From: Streptomyces apocyni
GTDB taxonomy: Bacteria > Actinomycetota > Actinomycetes > Streptomycetales > Streptomycetaceae
DNA length: 64,000 nucleotides
Direction: 5' to 3'
Assembly (NCBI RefSeq): GCF_009739465.1
Contig: NZ_WHOM01000072.1
Location: 159,310 to 223,309 of the forward strand
Position numbers and translations under genes: made by a program. Below are positions 25,005 to 33,953 of the stretch, one piece after another. Within the stretch, counting starts at the first letter, position 1. Every line of letters begins with the position of its first letter. A model generated the notes under the pieces. That model saw nothing but the letters and a program-made list of their open reading frames with translations. It was not told the origin of the DNA and ran no database searches.

Positions 25005-25775
25005 GTGACCACCACTCCCCTTGCCCACCAGGCAACTGCCGTAGCCGCGCGTGCGACGGACCTGTCCAAGGTCTACGGACAGGGTGAGACCCAGGTGGTC
25101 GCCCTGGACCAGGTCACCGTCGACTTCGAGCAGGCCCGGCTGACGGCGATCATGGGCCCCTCCGGGTCCGGCAAGTCGACGCTGATGCACTGCGTCGCCG
25201 GGCTCGACTCGTTCAGCAGCGGGTCCGTACGGATCGGCGACACCGAGCTGGGTTCGCTGAAGGACAAGCAGCTCACCAAGCTGCGCCGGGACAAGATCGG
25301 CTTCATCTTCCAGGCGTTCAACCTGCTGCCGACGCTGACCGCGGCGGAGAACATCACCCTGCCGATGGACATCGCCGGGCGTAAGCCCGACAAGCAGTGG
25401 ATGGCGCAGGTCATCGAGATGGTGGGGCTCTCCGGGCGCCTCAGCCACCGGCCAAGCGAGCTCTCCGGCGGCCAGCAGCAGCGCGTCGCGGTGGCGCGTG
25501 CGCTGGCCTCCAAGCCCGACATCATCTTCGGCGACGAGCCGACCGGAAACCTGGACTCCCGCTCGGGCGCCGAGGTACTCGGCTTCCTGCGGAACTCGGT
25601 ACGGGAGCTGGGCCAGACCGTGGTGATGGTCACCCACGACCCGGTGGCCGCCGCGTACGCGGACCGCGTGGTCTTCCTCGCCGACGGCCGCATCGTCGAC
25701 GAACTGCGCGAGCCGACCGCGGACGGCGTACTCGACCGGATGAAGCGCTTCGACGCGAAGGGCCGCACCAGCTGA
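25005..25775 (+). CDS. ABC transporter ATP-binding protein (MacB/LolD type)
   Basis: 256 residues from a GTG with AGGAGA upstream. Walker A GPSGSGKST, Q-loop FIFQAFNLLP, signature LSGGQQQRVAVARAL, Walker B IIFGDEPTGNLD and the switch His in VMVTHD are all intact. It belongs to the subclass that powers FtsX/MacB-type permeases rather than substrate-translocating exporters. Operon with the permease, 143 bp downstream. Confidence 0.95.
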   Translation: MTTTPLAHQATAVAARATDLSKVYGQGETQVVALDQVTVDFEQARLTAIMGPSGSGKSTLMHCVAGLDSFSSGSVRIGDTELGSLKDKQLTKLRRDKIGFIFQAFNLLPTLTAAENITLPMDIAGRKPDKQWMAQVIEMVGLSGRLSHRPSELSGGQQQRVAVARALASKPDIIFGDEPTGNLDSRSGAEVLGFLRNSVRELGQTVVMVTHDPVAAAYADRVVFLADGRIVDELREPTADGVLDRMKRFDAKGRTS

Positions 25776-25882
25776 GCAGCCGACCAACTGAGCAGTCGAC
25801 CAACTGGCAGTCGACCAACTGAGCAGTTGACCAGCTGAGCAATTCGACCGGCTGAGCAGTGTGACCAGCTGCCCAGCTGACC
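25768..25882. repeat. Short tandem repeats between the ABC genes
   Basis: About seven degenerate copies of a ~15-bp unit, GACCAACTGAGCAGT, follow the ATPase stop codon. The first copy overlaps the last codons. Many copies contain CAGCTG or CAACTG, so the transcript could form alternative small hairpins. Probably non-coding. Confidence 0.65.
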
Positions 25883-25918
25883 GCCGCCCCGCGCCCGCAC
25901 CTCTCCCCAGGACTTCCC

Positions 25919-28456
25919 ATGTTCCGTACCGCCTTGCGCAACGTACTCGCGCACAAGGCCAGGCTGCTGATGACCGTGATCGCCGTGATGCTCGGCGTGG
26001 CCTTCGTCTCCGGCACCCTGGTGTTCACCAACACGATCTCCCAGGCCTACCAGAACAGTTCCGCCAAGGGCTTCGACCACGTCGACGTGGTCATCCAGCC
26101 CGAGAACGACGACGACGCCACCGGCAGGCCCGGGGACGCCCCCAGGCTCACCCAGGAGCTGCTCGAGCAGGCCGGGCAGGTGCCGGGAGCGGCCTCCGCG
26201 ACCGGGACCGTGTCCGGCTTCGCGGCGATCGCCGACAAGGACGGCAAGCTGGTCGGCGAGGGCTGGGACAGCCGTGGCGCCAACTACTACCCGGGCAAGG
26301 ACGGCGAAGACGTCCGCTACCCGATGAAGGACGGCAAGGCCCCGCAGGGCGAGAACGAGATCGCCCTGGACGCCAAGACCGCCGACCGGGCTGGCTACAA
26401 GGTCGGCGACCCGGTACGGATGTCCATCGACGGACCGGTCATTGAGCCGAAGCTGTCCGGCGTCTTCACCACCGACGACGGCAACGTCGCCGCCGGCGGC
26501 AGCCTCGCCCTCTTCGACACCCCGACCGCCCAGCAGCTCTACGCGAAGCCGGGCGAGTTCAGCGAGATCGAGGTCCAGGCGAAGTCCGCCACCTCGCAGG
26601 CCGCACTCAAGGCCGAGATCGACAAGATCCTGCCGAAGAACGAGGCCGAGGCCACCACCGGAAAGAAACTGGCCGACGACCAGGCCCAGGAGATCTCCGA
26701 CGGCATGAGCGGCATCCGCAGCACGCTGCTCGGCTTCGCCGGTGTCTCGCTCTTCGTCGGCATCTTCATCATCGCCAACACCTTCACCATGCTGGTCGCC
26801 CAGCGCACCAAGGAGCTGGCGCTGCTGCGCGCCGTCGGCGCCAGCCGCCGCCAGGTGACCCGTTCCGTGCTGTTCGAGGCCCTGGTGGTCGGTACGGTCG
26901 CGGCCATCACCGGTCTGGCCGCCGGTGTCGGCATCGGCGCCGGGCTGCGCGGCCTGATGGGCAGCATCGGCGCCACGGTCCCGGACGGGCCGCTGGTCTT
27001 CACCACCGGCACGGTCATCACCGCGCTCCTCGTCGGTGTCGTGGTCACCATGCTGGCCGCCTGGCTGCCGGGCCGCCGCGCCGCGAAGATCCCGCCGGTG
27101 GCGGCGATGAGCAGCGTGCACGCCACGGCGAGCACCAAGTCCCTGGTCGTACGGAACTCCATCGGCGCCGTGTTCGCCGCCGCCGGTGTCGCGGGCGTCC
27201 TGGGCGGCACCACGATGGGCGGTGACGGCAAGGAGCTGATGGGCCTGGGCGCCGTACTGCTGCTGATCGGCGTCTTCGTCCTGACCCCGCTGCTGTCCCG
27301 TCCGCTCATCGCGGCCGTGGCCCCCGTCATGCGACTGTTCGGCGTCTCCGGCAAGCTGGCCCGGCAGAACTCCGTACGCAACCCGCGGCGTACCGCGGCG
27401 ACCGCGTCCGCGCTGATGATCGGCCTGACCCTGATCACCGGCATGACGGTGATCGCGGGCAGCGTGCAGAAGTCCATCGACAAGATGGCCACGGAGGCCC
27501 TCTCAGCCGACTACTTCGTCTCGATGGCGAACTACACCCCACTCTCCACGGACGTGGAGAAGCAGCTGGCGCAGGCCGACGGGGTCACGGCCACCACCCC
27601 GCTGCGCACCTCACCCGCGCACATCAAGGGCGAGAACGAGACGCTGACGGGCGTCAACGCCCAGACCATCGGCAAGCTCACCAAGCTGGACTTCGCGCAG
27701 GGCTCGTTCGACGCCATGGGCGGCGACAAGATCGTCGTGGACAGCGACACGGCCGAGGACCACGGCTGGAAGAACGGCTCGGAGTTCACCGTCACGTACG
27801 AGGACGGCGAGAAGGGCACCCTGCGCGTCGCGGGCGTCTACGAGGGCAACGAGATGATCAACGGGATCATGCTCGACAAGGACACCCTCGCCCCGCACCA
27901 GCGCGAGGTCACCGACATGCAGCTGATGCTGAAGACGGCGGACGGCGCGAGCCCGGCGGCCAAGGACGCCCTGAAGAAGGAGCTGGGGAACAACCCCGCC
28001 ATCCTCGTCCAGGACAAGAAGGACGTCTCCGAGGCCATCGCCCAGGTCTTCACGCTGCTCCTGAACATGCTGTACGGGCTGCTGGCGATGGCGGTGATCG
28101 TCGCCGTGCTCGGCGTGATCAACACCCTCGCGATGTCGGTCTTCGAGCGGTCCCAGGAGATCGGGATGCTGCGGGCGATCGGCCTGGACCGCCGTGGGAT
28201 CAAGCGCATGGTGCGCATGGAGTCCCTGGTGATCTCGCTCTTCGGCGGGGTGCTGGGCATCGGGCTCGGGGTGTTCTTCGGCTGGGCGGTCGGTGAGCTG
28301 ATCGCGAGCGCGCTGTCGACGTACGAGCTGGTGGTGCCGTGGGGCCGGATGAGCGTCTTCCTGGCGATGGCCGCGGTGGTCGGTGTGCTGGCGGCGCTGT
28401 GGCCCGCGCGGCGGGCGGCGAAGCTGAACATGCTGGCGGCGATCAAGGCGGAGTAG
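25919..28456 (+). CDS. ABC transporter permease, FtsX/MacB family (duplicated)
   Basis: 845 residues. Two FtsX-type modules: an N-terminal helix (KARLLMTVIAVMLGVAFVSG), a large extracytoplasmic domain (about 50-255), three helices ending near residue 395, then a short TM stretch and a second module with its own helix (ARQNSVRNPRRTAATASALM), external domain (about 525-700) and three C-terminal helices. Works with the upstream ATPase. Such systems move lipids, lipoproteins or antimicrobial peptides or signal across the membrane; the substrate is not indicated. Confidence 0.92.
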   Translation: MFRTALRNVLAHKARLLMTVIAVMLGVAFVSGTLVFTNTISQAYQNSSAKGFDHVDVVIQPENDDDATGRPGDAPRLTQELLEQAGQVPGAASATGTVSGFAAIADKDGKLVGEGWDSRGANYYPGKDGEDVRYPMKDGKAPQGENEIALDAKTADRAGYKVGDPVRMSIDGPVIEPKLSGVFTTDDGNVAAGGSLALFDTPTAQQLYAKPGEFSEIEVQAKSATSQAALKAEIDKILPKNEAEATTGKKLADDQAQEISDGMSGIRSTLLGFAGVSLFVGIFIIANTFTMLVAQRTKELALLRAVGASRRQVTRSVLFEALVVGTVAAITGLAAGVGIGAGLRGLMGSIGATVPDGPLVFTTGTVITALLVGVVVTMLAAWLPGRRAAKIPPVAAMSSVHATASTKSLVVRNSIGAVFAAAGVAGVLGGTTMGGDGKELMGLGAVLLLIGVFVLTPLLSRPLIAAVAPVMRLFGVSGKLARQNSVRNPRRTAATASALMIGLTLITGMTVIAGSVQKSIDKMATEALSADYFVSMANYTPLSTDVEKQLAQADGVTATTPLRTSPAHIKGENETLTGVNAQTIGKLTKLDFAQGSFDAMGGDKIVVDSDTAEDHGWKNGSEFTVTYEDGEKGTLRVAGVYEGNEMINGIMLDKDTLAPHQREVTDMQLMLKTADGASPAAKDALKKELGNNPAILVQDKKDVSEAIAQVFTLLLNMLYGLLAMAVIVAVLGVINTLAMSVFERSQEIGMLRAIGLDRRGIKRMVRMESLVISLFGGVLGIGLGVFFGWAVGELIASALSTYELVVPWGRMSVFLAMAAVVGVLAALWPARRAAKLNMLAAIKAE

Positions 28457-28474
28457 CGGACTGGTCGTACGTGT

Positions 28475-28507
28475 GAGGGGGCCCCGGACTGTGTCCGGGG
28501 CCCCCTC
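28475..28507. terminator. Bidirectional terminator
   Basis: Perfect 15-bp stem GAGGGGGCCCCGGAC (28475-28489) with 28493-28507 and a TGT loop, between the converging ABC permease and methyltransferase genes. Confidence 0.88.
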
Positions 28508-28520
28508 CTGTGTCACGGGG

Positions 28521-29843
28521 TCAGGTCCCTCCGGTTTCCCCTTCTGGGTTCCAGTTCCGGGTGCGCAGTGGCAGGCCCGAGTCGCCCGATGCCGTGGGCT
28601 TGGCGGCCAGGATCTGGTTGACGCCGATGCGGTTGCTCTCGAAGGCCAGCGCGGACGCGGCCATGTACAGGCGCCAGACGCGAGCGCGGCCCGGGGACGA
28701 GAGGCGTACCGCCTCGGGCCAGCGGGCCTCCAGGTTGGCGACCCACCGACGGAGCGTCAGAGCGTAGTGCTCGCGGAGCGCTTCGAGGTCGCGGACCTCG
28801 AACCCGGCCCGCTCCAACTGCGCGGTGGTGCGGCCGACGGGGGCGAGTTCGCCGTCAGGGAAGACGTACGCGTCGATGAACGCGTTGATGCGGTAGTCGG
28901 ATTCGTCGTCCTGGGGGCGACGGGCGATCTGGTGGTTCAGCAGTCGGCCGCCCGGCTTGAGGAGGGCCAACAGGTCGCGGGCGTACTCGGCGTAGCGCTC
29001 GGAGCCGACATGCTCGGCCATCCCGATCGAGGAGATCGCGTCGTAGGGCCCGTCCGTGACGTCGCGGTAGTCCTGGACCCGGATCTCGATCCGGTCGGTG
29101 AGCCCCTCCCCCGCCACCCGCTTACGGGCGTACGCGGCCTGCTCGGCGGAGAGCGTGATGCCGACGACCTGGACCCCGTGCTCGCGTGCGGCGTGGATGG
29201 CCATGGAACCCCAGCCGCAGCCGACGTCCAGCAGCCGCATACCGGGGCGCAGGCCCAGCTTCTGGCTGACCAGTTCCAGCTTGTCGCGCTGGGCTTCCTC
29301 AAGGGTGGCAGCGGGGTCGTCGGACGGCCAGTACGCGCACGAGTAGACCATCGACGGGCCGAGCACCAGGGCGTAGAAGTCGTTGCCCACGTCGTAGTGG
29401 TGGCTGATGGCCTGCCGGTCGCGGACCTTGGTGTGCAGCGGGCCACTGCGGCGGCCGACCTCCTCGCGGGGCGGACGAGGCGGCGGCAGTGGCCGCGCCA
29501 GCGCGAGCAGGGAGCGGACGGCGCTGCGGATACGGGGATCGGCGGCGAGCTCCCGCTTGCCGCGGCCCGGCTCGTCGTTCTCCCACAGGAGCCCCGACAT
29601 CAGGCCGAGCGCCTCGTACAGGTCGCCCTCGATGTCGATGTCCCCGGCGACCCAGGCGCGGGCTAGGCCCAGTTCCGAGGGCTTCCACAGCAGGCGGCGC
29701 AGGGCGCGCCTGCGGCGCACGATGAGGGTGGGCGCGTCTGGCGGCCCGGACTCACTTCCGTCCCAGGCCCGAATCCGGACCGGGAGCCGCGCTCCCAGCA
29801 GCTGCTCGGCAAGGGTCCTCAGCCGCGCCGCGGCGTCTGACAT
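28521..29843 (-). CDS. Cyclopropane-fatty-acyl-phospholipid synthase family methyltransferase
   Basis: 440 residues from the ATG preceded by GGAGGTG. An N-terminal lipid-binding extension (about 1-130) is followed by an SAM-dependent methyltransferase domain with VRDRQAISHHYDVGNDFYALV, the SAM loop LLDVGCGWGSMA, and MAEHVGSERYAEY, all typical of CFA synthases. It would add a methylene or methyl group across unsaturated fatty acyl chains of membrane phospholipids. Monocistronic, with terminators on both sides. Confidence 0.88.
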   Translation of the reverse strand: MSDAAARLRTLAEQLLGARLPVRIRAWDGSESGPPDAPTLIVRRRRALRRLLWKPSELGLARAWVAGDIDIEGDLYEALGLMSGLLWENDEPGRGKRELAADPRIRSAVRSLLALARPLPPPRPPREEVGRRSGPLHTKVRDRQAISHHYDVGNDFYALVLGPSMVYSCAYWPSDDPAATLEEAQRDKLELVSQKLGLRPGMRLLDVGCGWGSMAIHAAREHGVQVVGITLSAEQAAYARKRVAGEGLTDRIEIRVQDYRDVTDGPYDAISSIGMAEHVGSERYAEYARDLLALLKPGGRLLNHQIARRPQDDESDYRINAFIDAYVFPDGELAPVGRTTAQLERAGFEVRDLEALREHYALTLRRWVANLEARWPEAVRLSSPGRARVWRLYMAASALAFESNRIGVNQILAAKPTASGDSGLPLRTRNWNPEGETGGT

Positions 29844-30051
29844 GGTGCACCTCCGTGAGGCCGGTGTACTCGGAGTGTCCGATCCGACACACACGTAAAC
29901 ACCAACAGACCACCCACGCAGTCCCGCTGACGTCCAGCCGCTCGTTTGTCGCCCGTTTCCAGACGAGATCCCTCCGAACGGCGGCCGATTCGCTGTTCGT
30001 CTCACTGGTCGCTTCGCTGTTCGTCTCGTACGGGACGGCAGCGGGAACGCC

Positions 30052-30091
30052 GAAGGGGCCGCCCGCACCACGGATGGCGGGCGGCCCCTTC
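30052..30091 (-). terminator. Terminator after ndh
   Basis: Perfect 15-bp stem GAAGGGGCCGCCCGC (30052-30066) with 30077-30091 and a 10-nt loop, 46 nt past the ndh stop. The remaining sequence up to the methyltransferase start (30092-30137 and 29844-30051) shows no gene. Confidence 0.85.
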
Positions 30092-30137
30092 AGGTTCAGC
30101 GGGGCGCGGGGTGCCGAGTCAGCTCAGCTCAGGCGCG

Positions 30138-31556
30138 TCAGGAGGCCTTGGCCTTCTCGGCCGTCTTGGCGTCGGCCTTGTCCTTGCCGTTGTCCTTGGC
30201 CTCTGCGGCGGGGGCCGCCGGAGCGGGCTTCGCGGCCTCGTAGAACTCCTCGCGCGGCGTCTCCATCGCACCGAGGGAGACGACCTCGCGCTTCAGGAAC
30301 ATCGCGAGGGTCCAGTCGGCGAAGACCCGGATCTTGCGGTTGAAGGTCGGCATGGCCATGCCGTGGTAACCACGGTGCATGTACCAGGCGAGGCGGCCCT
30401 TGAGCTTGATCTTCATCTTGCCCATGACGATCATCGCCACGCCCTTGTGCAGGCCGAGCCCGGCGACCGCACCCTTGTTGGCGTGCTTGTACTCCTGCTG
30501 CGGGAAGCCGCGCATGCCGGAGATGACGTTGTCGCCGAGGACCTTGGCCTGGCGCAGCGCGTGCTGGGCGTTCGGCGGGCACCAGGCGTTCTCGTTGCCC
30601 GCGGCGCGGCCGACCAGGTCCGGGACCTGGGCGTTGTCGCCAGCGGCCCAGATGTAGTCGGTGCCCTGGACCTGGAGGGTGGCCTGGGTGTCGACGTGAC
30701 CACGCGGGCCGAGCGGCAGGCCGTAGCGGGCCAGCGCCGGGTTCGGCTTCACACCGGCGGTCCAGACGATCGTGCTGGAGTCGACCTCGAGTCCGTTCTT
30801 CAGCACGACGTGGCCGTCGACGCAGGACTCCATGGAGGTGCTGAGGTAGACCTCGACCCCGCGGCTCTCCAGGTGCTCCTTACCGTACTGGCCCAGCTTC
30901 GGCCCGACCTCGGGAAGGATCTTGTCCGCGGCATCAACGAGCACGAAACGCATGTCCTCGCGCTTCACGTTGTTGTAGTACTTCGAGGCGTCACGGGCCA
31001 TGTCCTCGACCTCGCCGATGGTCTCCGCACCAGCGAAGCCACCGCCGACGAAGACGAAGGTCAGCGCCTTGCGGCGGACCTCCTCGTCGGTCGTCGAGTC
31101 AGCCTTGTCGAGCTGTTCGAGTACGTGGTTGCGCAGGCCGATGGCCTCCTCGATGCCCTTCATACCGATGCCCTGCTCGGCGAGGCCGGGGATCGGGAAG
31201 GTACGGGAGATCGCGCCAAGGGCGATGACCAGGTAGTCGAAGGGCAGCTCGTACGCCTCGCCGACCAGCGGGGCGATCGAGGCGACCTTGCGGTCCTGGT
31301 CAATCGTGGTGACCCGGCCGGTGAGAACTTCCGCCTTGGGCAGCACGCGTCGCAGTGGGACGACGACGTGCCGAGGCGAAATGCTGCCGGCTGCGGCTTC
31401 GGGGAGGAAGGGCTGGTACGTCATGTACGAGCGCGGGTCGACGACCGTGACGGTCGCCTCGCCGTAGCGCATCTTCTTCAGGATGCGCTGAGCTGCGTAC
31501 AGGCCTACGTACCCTCCGCCTACAACGAGGATCCTGGGACGCTCCGTGGTGCTCAT
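30138..31556 (-). CDS. ndh: Type II NADH dehydrogenase (NAD(P)/FAD-dependent oxidoreductase)
   Basis: 472 residues. N-terminal FAD-binding GGGYVG (13-18) and later NADH-binding FVFVGGGFAGAETIGEVED, WAAGDNAQVPD for FAD, and a C-terminal membrane-association region (LAWYMHRGYHGMAMP). Non-proton-pumping enzyme that passes electrons from NADH to menaquinone at the inner face of the membrane. The tail beyond about residue 440 is Ala/Lys-rich and variable. A Rex-type operator lies just upstream, fitting NADH/NAD+ control. Confidence 0.92.
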   Translation of the reverse strand: MSTTERPRILVVGGGYVGLYAAQRILKKMRYGEATVTVVDPRSYMTYQPFLPEAAAGSISPRHVVVPLRRVLPKAEVLTGRVTTIDQDRKVASIAPLVGEAYELPFDYLVIALGAISRTFPIPGLAEQGIGMKGIEEAIGLRNHVLEQLDKADSTTDEEVRRKALTFVFVGGGFAGAETIGEVEDMARDASKYYNNVKREDMRFVLVDAADKILPEVGPKLGQYGKEHLESRGVEVYLSTSMESCVDGHVVLKNGLEVDSSTIVWTAGVKPNPALARYGLPLGPRGHVDTQATLQVQGTDYIWAAGDNAQVPDLVGRAAGNENAWCPPNAQHALRQAKVLGDNVISGMRGFPQQEYKHANKGAVAGLGLHKGVAMIVMGKMKIKLKGRLAWYMHRGYHGMAMPTFNRKIRVFADWTLAMFLKREVVSLGAMETPREEFYEAAKPAPAAPAAEAKDNGKDKADAKTAEKAKAS

Positions 31557-31590
31557 GCCATCGAGTATCCACCCCCCTCGTGGGGGTCGC

Positions 31591-31608
31591 TCGTGAGCCC
31601 CTTCACAA
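31591..31608. promoter_or_regulatory. Rex operator (ROP site) upstream of ndh
   Basis: TCGTGAGCCCCTTCACAA matches the Rex consensus TTGTGAANNNNTTCACAA at 12 of 14 defined positions with the correct 18-bp length. It lies 35 bp upstream of the ndh start codon. Rex represses respiratory genes when NADH/NAD+ is low and releases them when NADH rises. A hairpin-forming ACCCCCACGAGGGGGGT sits between it and the start. Confidence 0.75.
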
Positions 31609-31985
31609 GGGTTGGGGTACCTTCTGCTACACTCCGCCGCCCGCGTGACTCAGATCATGGCCGAGTGGGGGAACCACGGGGCGGGGCGCGACCGTTGAGA
31701 CGCCTGCGATACCCCGGTTGAGCTGCCCGTCTGGGCGGCGGCGGGGCTCGATGGAGGGGTGGGCGCGGGCCCCTGTCACCTCTGTGGCGGCGCCCCCGAA
31801 ACCGTCTGCGATGCGGGCATCACGGCCGTTTGGGTCGCCAATCGAGGCGCTGCGGACCTCAGATTGCCCCTCCAGGCCCCTTTTCCTTGTGAAGAACTTC
31901 ACGAAGTTCTTCCGGGCGGCATGCGACGGGCGGCTCCGCCGGCGCTCAGCGCACGGTGGAACCGCCCGTTCCGGTGGTACCGAGT
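31609..31985. other. Intergenic region between ndh and the LPETG protein gene
   Basis: No supported gene. It should contain the ndh promoter (minus strand, just beyond the Rex site) and the 3' end of the surface-protein transcript. No terminator stem was identified with confidence. Confidence 0.4.
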
Positions 31986-32828
31986 CTAGTGATTACCGCG
32001 TCGGCGACGCACAACCACCGGGATGCTCGCACCGGCCAGAATCATCGCCGCACTCACCGCACCGATGGCCACCAGCTGCCCAGAGGAGGCTCCAGTCTCC
32101 GGGAGCTTGGGGGGCTTGGTGGGAGTGGGGGTGGGCGTCTTGGTCGGCGTGGGGGTGGGGGTGGGCGTCTTCGTCGGCGTCGGCGTCGGCGTGGGCGTCT
32201 TCGTCGGCGTCGGTGTAGGCGTGGGCGTCTTCGTCGGCGTCGGTGTAGGCGTCGGCGTCTTCGTCGGCGTCGGCGTGGGGGTCGGCGTCTTCGTCGGCGT
32301 CGGCGTCGGCGTGGGCGTCTTCGTCGGCGTCGGCGTGGGGGTCGGCGTCTTCGTCGGCGTCGGCGTCGGCGTGGGCGTCTTCGTCGGCGTCGGTGTAGGC
32401 GTCGGCGTCTTCGTCGGCGTCGGTGTAGGCGTCGGCGTCGGCGTCGGCGTCGGCGTGGGGGTCGGCGTCTTCGTCGGCGTCGGTGTAGGCGTCGGCGTCT
32501 TCGTCGGCGTTGGGGTGGGCTTCGGCGTCTTCGTCGGCTTGCACTCGTCCGGCACCTCGTGCCCGGGCCCCTCATGCCCAGGCCCCCCGGGACCCCCGTG
32601 CCCCGGCTCCTTCTGCCCATACCCCTCGTCGTTCCCGCTCCCGTGTCCATGCCCGATGGGCCACGGCTTCTTGCAGGGGTCGGTGGTGTACACGTACCCG
32701 CGGTCGTCCGTGGGGGCGCTGCCAGACGACGAGGCCGTCGCCAGCCCCGCACCGACACCGATGGTCATGGTGGAGAGCACCCCGACAGCCAGTGCTACGC
32801 GCGCAGCCCGGCCTCTCATTCGTTCCAC
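31986..32828 (-). CDS. Sortase-anchored surface protein with Thr-Pro/Lys repeats (LPETG)
   Basis: 280 residues from a GTG with GGAGG six nt upstream. Signal peptide (VALAVGVLSTMTIGVGAGLA), a short His/Gly-rich segment (about 50-90), about 140 residues of TPTPTPTKTPTP repeats, then the cell-wall sorting signal LPETG, a hydrophobic helix (VAIGAVSAAMILAGASIPVV) and RRRR. The repeats should form an extended wall-spanning stalk; there is little room for an enzymatic head. LPETG differs from the LAXTG signal common for class E sortases in Streptomyces. No sortase gene is in the window. Confidence 0.85.
   Translation of the reverse strand: MERMRGRAARVALAVGVLSTMTIGVGAGLATASSSGSAPTDDRGYVYTTDPCKKPWPIGHGHGSGNDEGYGQKEPGHGGPGGPGHEGPGHEVPDECKPTKTPKPTPTPTKTPTPTPTPTKTPTPTPTPTPTPTPTPTPTKTPTPTPTPTKTPTPTPTPTKTPTPTPTPTKTPTPTPTPTKTPTPTPTPTKTPTPTPTPTKTPTPTPTPTKTPTPTPTPTKTPTPTPTPTKTPTPTPTKPPKLPETGASSGQLVAIGAVSAAMILAGASIPVVVRRRRGNH
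32115..32535. repeat. In-frame minisatellite coding TPTPTK repeats
   Basis: Tandem and nested repeats with 6-bp (GTCGGC), 24-bp and 30-bp periods, each unit containing GTCTTCGTCGGCGTCGG on the plus strand, coding Thr-Pro with a Lys every 8-10 residues on the minus strand. Copy number is expected to vary between strains, and assembly errors are likely here. Confidence 0.9.
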
Positions 32829-32999
32829 GCTAATCCTCCCGGTCAGCCACGCAGAGCGGCCTGAATGAATACGTGACCGTCATACCGGGATTAGTAAGAT
32901 ATTCCGTGTATTACGGAGCCTACTTAGCGAAATCGCACCCAATCGGACGCCGGGGAGGAGAGGTCCGCGTCCGTGGCCTAGCGGTAGCGGGCGAGGTGT

Positions 33000-33953
33000 C
33001 TACGTACCGGCTTCGGCTGTTCGCCAGGCGATTCCGTCGAGGATGTCGTGTTCGCTCACGACGACCTCAGCCGCGCCCGTACGCTCCATGATCGCGAGCA
33101 GCACGAGCGTGCCCGCCGCGATCACGTCGACCCGGCCCGGGTGCATCACGCCGATCGCGGCGCGTTCGTCGTGGGTAGCGCCCAGCAGGTGCGCCGAGAT
33201 CTCGCGGACCTTCTGGTACGGGACGCGGGAGTGGTGGATCGCGGTGGAGTCGTACTCCGGGAGCTCCAGCGCGATTCCGGCCACCGTGGTGACCGACCCC
33301 GCGAGGCCCACGAGTGTGTGGGCTTCGCGCAGCGGCACCGTCCGCTCGGCGTCATCGAGCGCGGCGTCGATGTCGGCCCGTATGGCGTCGATCTGCGCCT
33401 GGCTCGGCGGGTCGGAGACGACTCCGTCGCGTACGAGGTGGCGCTCGGTCATCCGGACGCAGCCGATGTCGACGGAGCGGGCCGCCCGTACGTGGTCCTC
33501 GCCGACGACCAGTTCGGTGGACCCGCCGCCGATGTCGACCACCAGGTACGGCTGGGGCAGGTGCATCCGACCGGCCAGGCCACGGGTGGCCCCGGTGAAG
33601 GAGAGCTCGGCTTCCTCGTCGCCCGTGACCACCTCGGGCTCCACGCCCAGGATGTCCAGGACGCCGCTCACGAACTCGGCACGGTTCTCGGCGTCACGGG
33701 ACGCCGAGGTGGCGATGAAGCGGAGCCGCTCGGCACCGTGCTCCTTGATCACTGCGGCGTACTCGCGGCAGGCCTCGAAGGTACGGTCCAACGCGTCGGC
33801 GGCGAGTCGTCCGGTCTGGTCCACGCCCTGACCGAGCCGGACGATCCGCATCCGGCGGTCCAGGTCGGTCAGTTCACCGGTGGCAGGGTCAACGTCGGCG
33901 ACGAGCAGGCGGATCGAGTTCGTACCGCAGTCGATGGCGGCTACGCGCGTCAT
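33000..33953 (-). CDS. ppx: Exopolyphosphatase / guanosine pentaphosphatase (Ppx/GppA)
   Basis: 317 residues, the short actinobacterial form lacking the C-terminal helical domain. Actin-like ATPase-fold motifs: AIDCGTNSIRLLVAD at the N-terminus, IATSASRDAENR, and the phosphate-2 loop VVDIGGGSTELV. Removes terminal phosphates from polyphosphate and may hydrolyse pppGpp. Its ATG overlaps the DUF501 stop by 4 bp. Probably part of a run divIC - DUF501 - ppx on the minus strand. Confidence 0.92.
   Translation of the reverse strand: MTRVAAIDCGTNSIRLLVADVDPATGELTDLDRRMRIVRLGQGVDQTGRLAADALDRTFEACREYAAVIKEHGAERLRFIATSASRDAENRAEFVSGVLDILGVEPEVVTGDEEAELSFTGATRGLAGRMHLPQPYLVVDIGGGSTELVVGEDHVRAARSVDIGCVRMTERHLVRDGVVSDPPSQAQIDAIRADIDAALDDAERTVPLREAHTLVGLAGSVTTVAGIALELPEYDSTAIHHSRVPYQKVREISAHLLGATHDERAAIGVMHPGRVDVIAAGTLVLLAIMERTGAAEVVVSEHDILDGIAWRTAEAGT

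Noticed and set aside
32115..32535. Regularly spaced 30-bp repeats resembling a CRISPR array
   Set aside because: Units are contiguous with no unique spacers, are in frame, and code the TPTPTK stalk; no cas genes.
32965..33020. GTGGCCTAGCGGTAG, resembling the start of a tRNA D-arm
   Set aside because: No matching acceptor 3' strand or T-arm follows; it runs into the ppx coding end.
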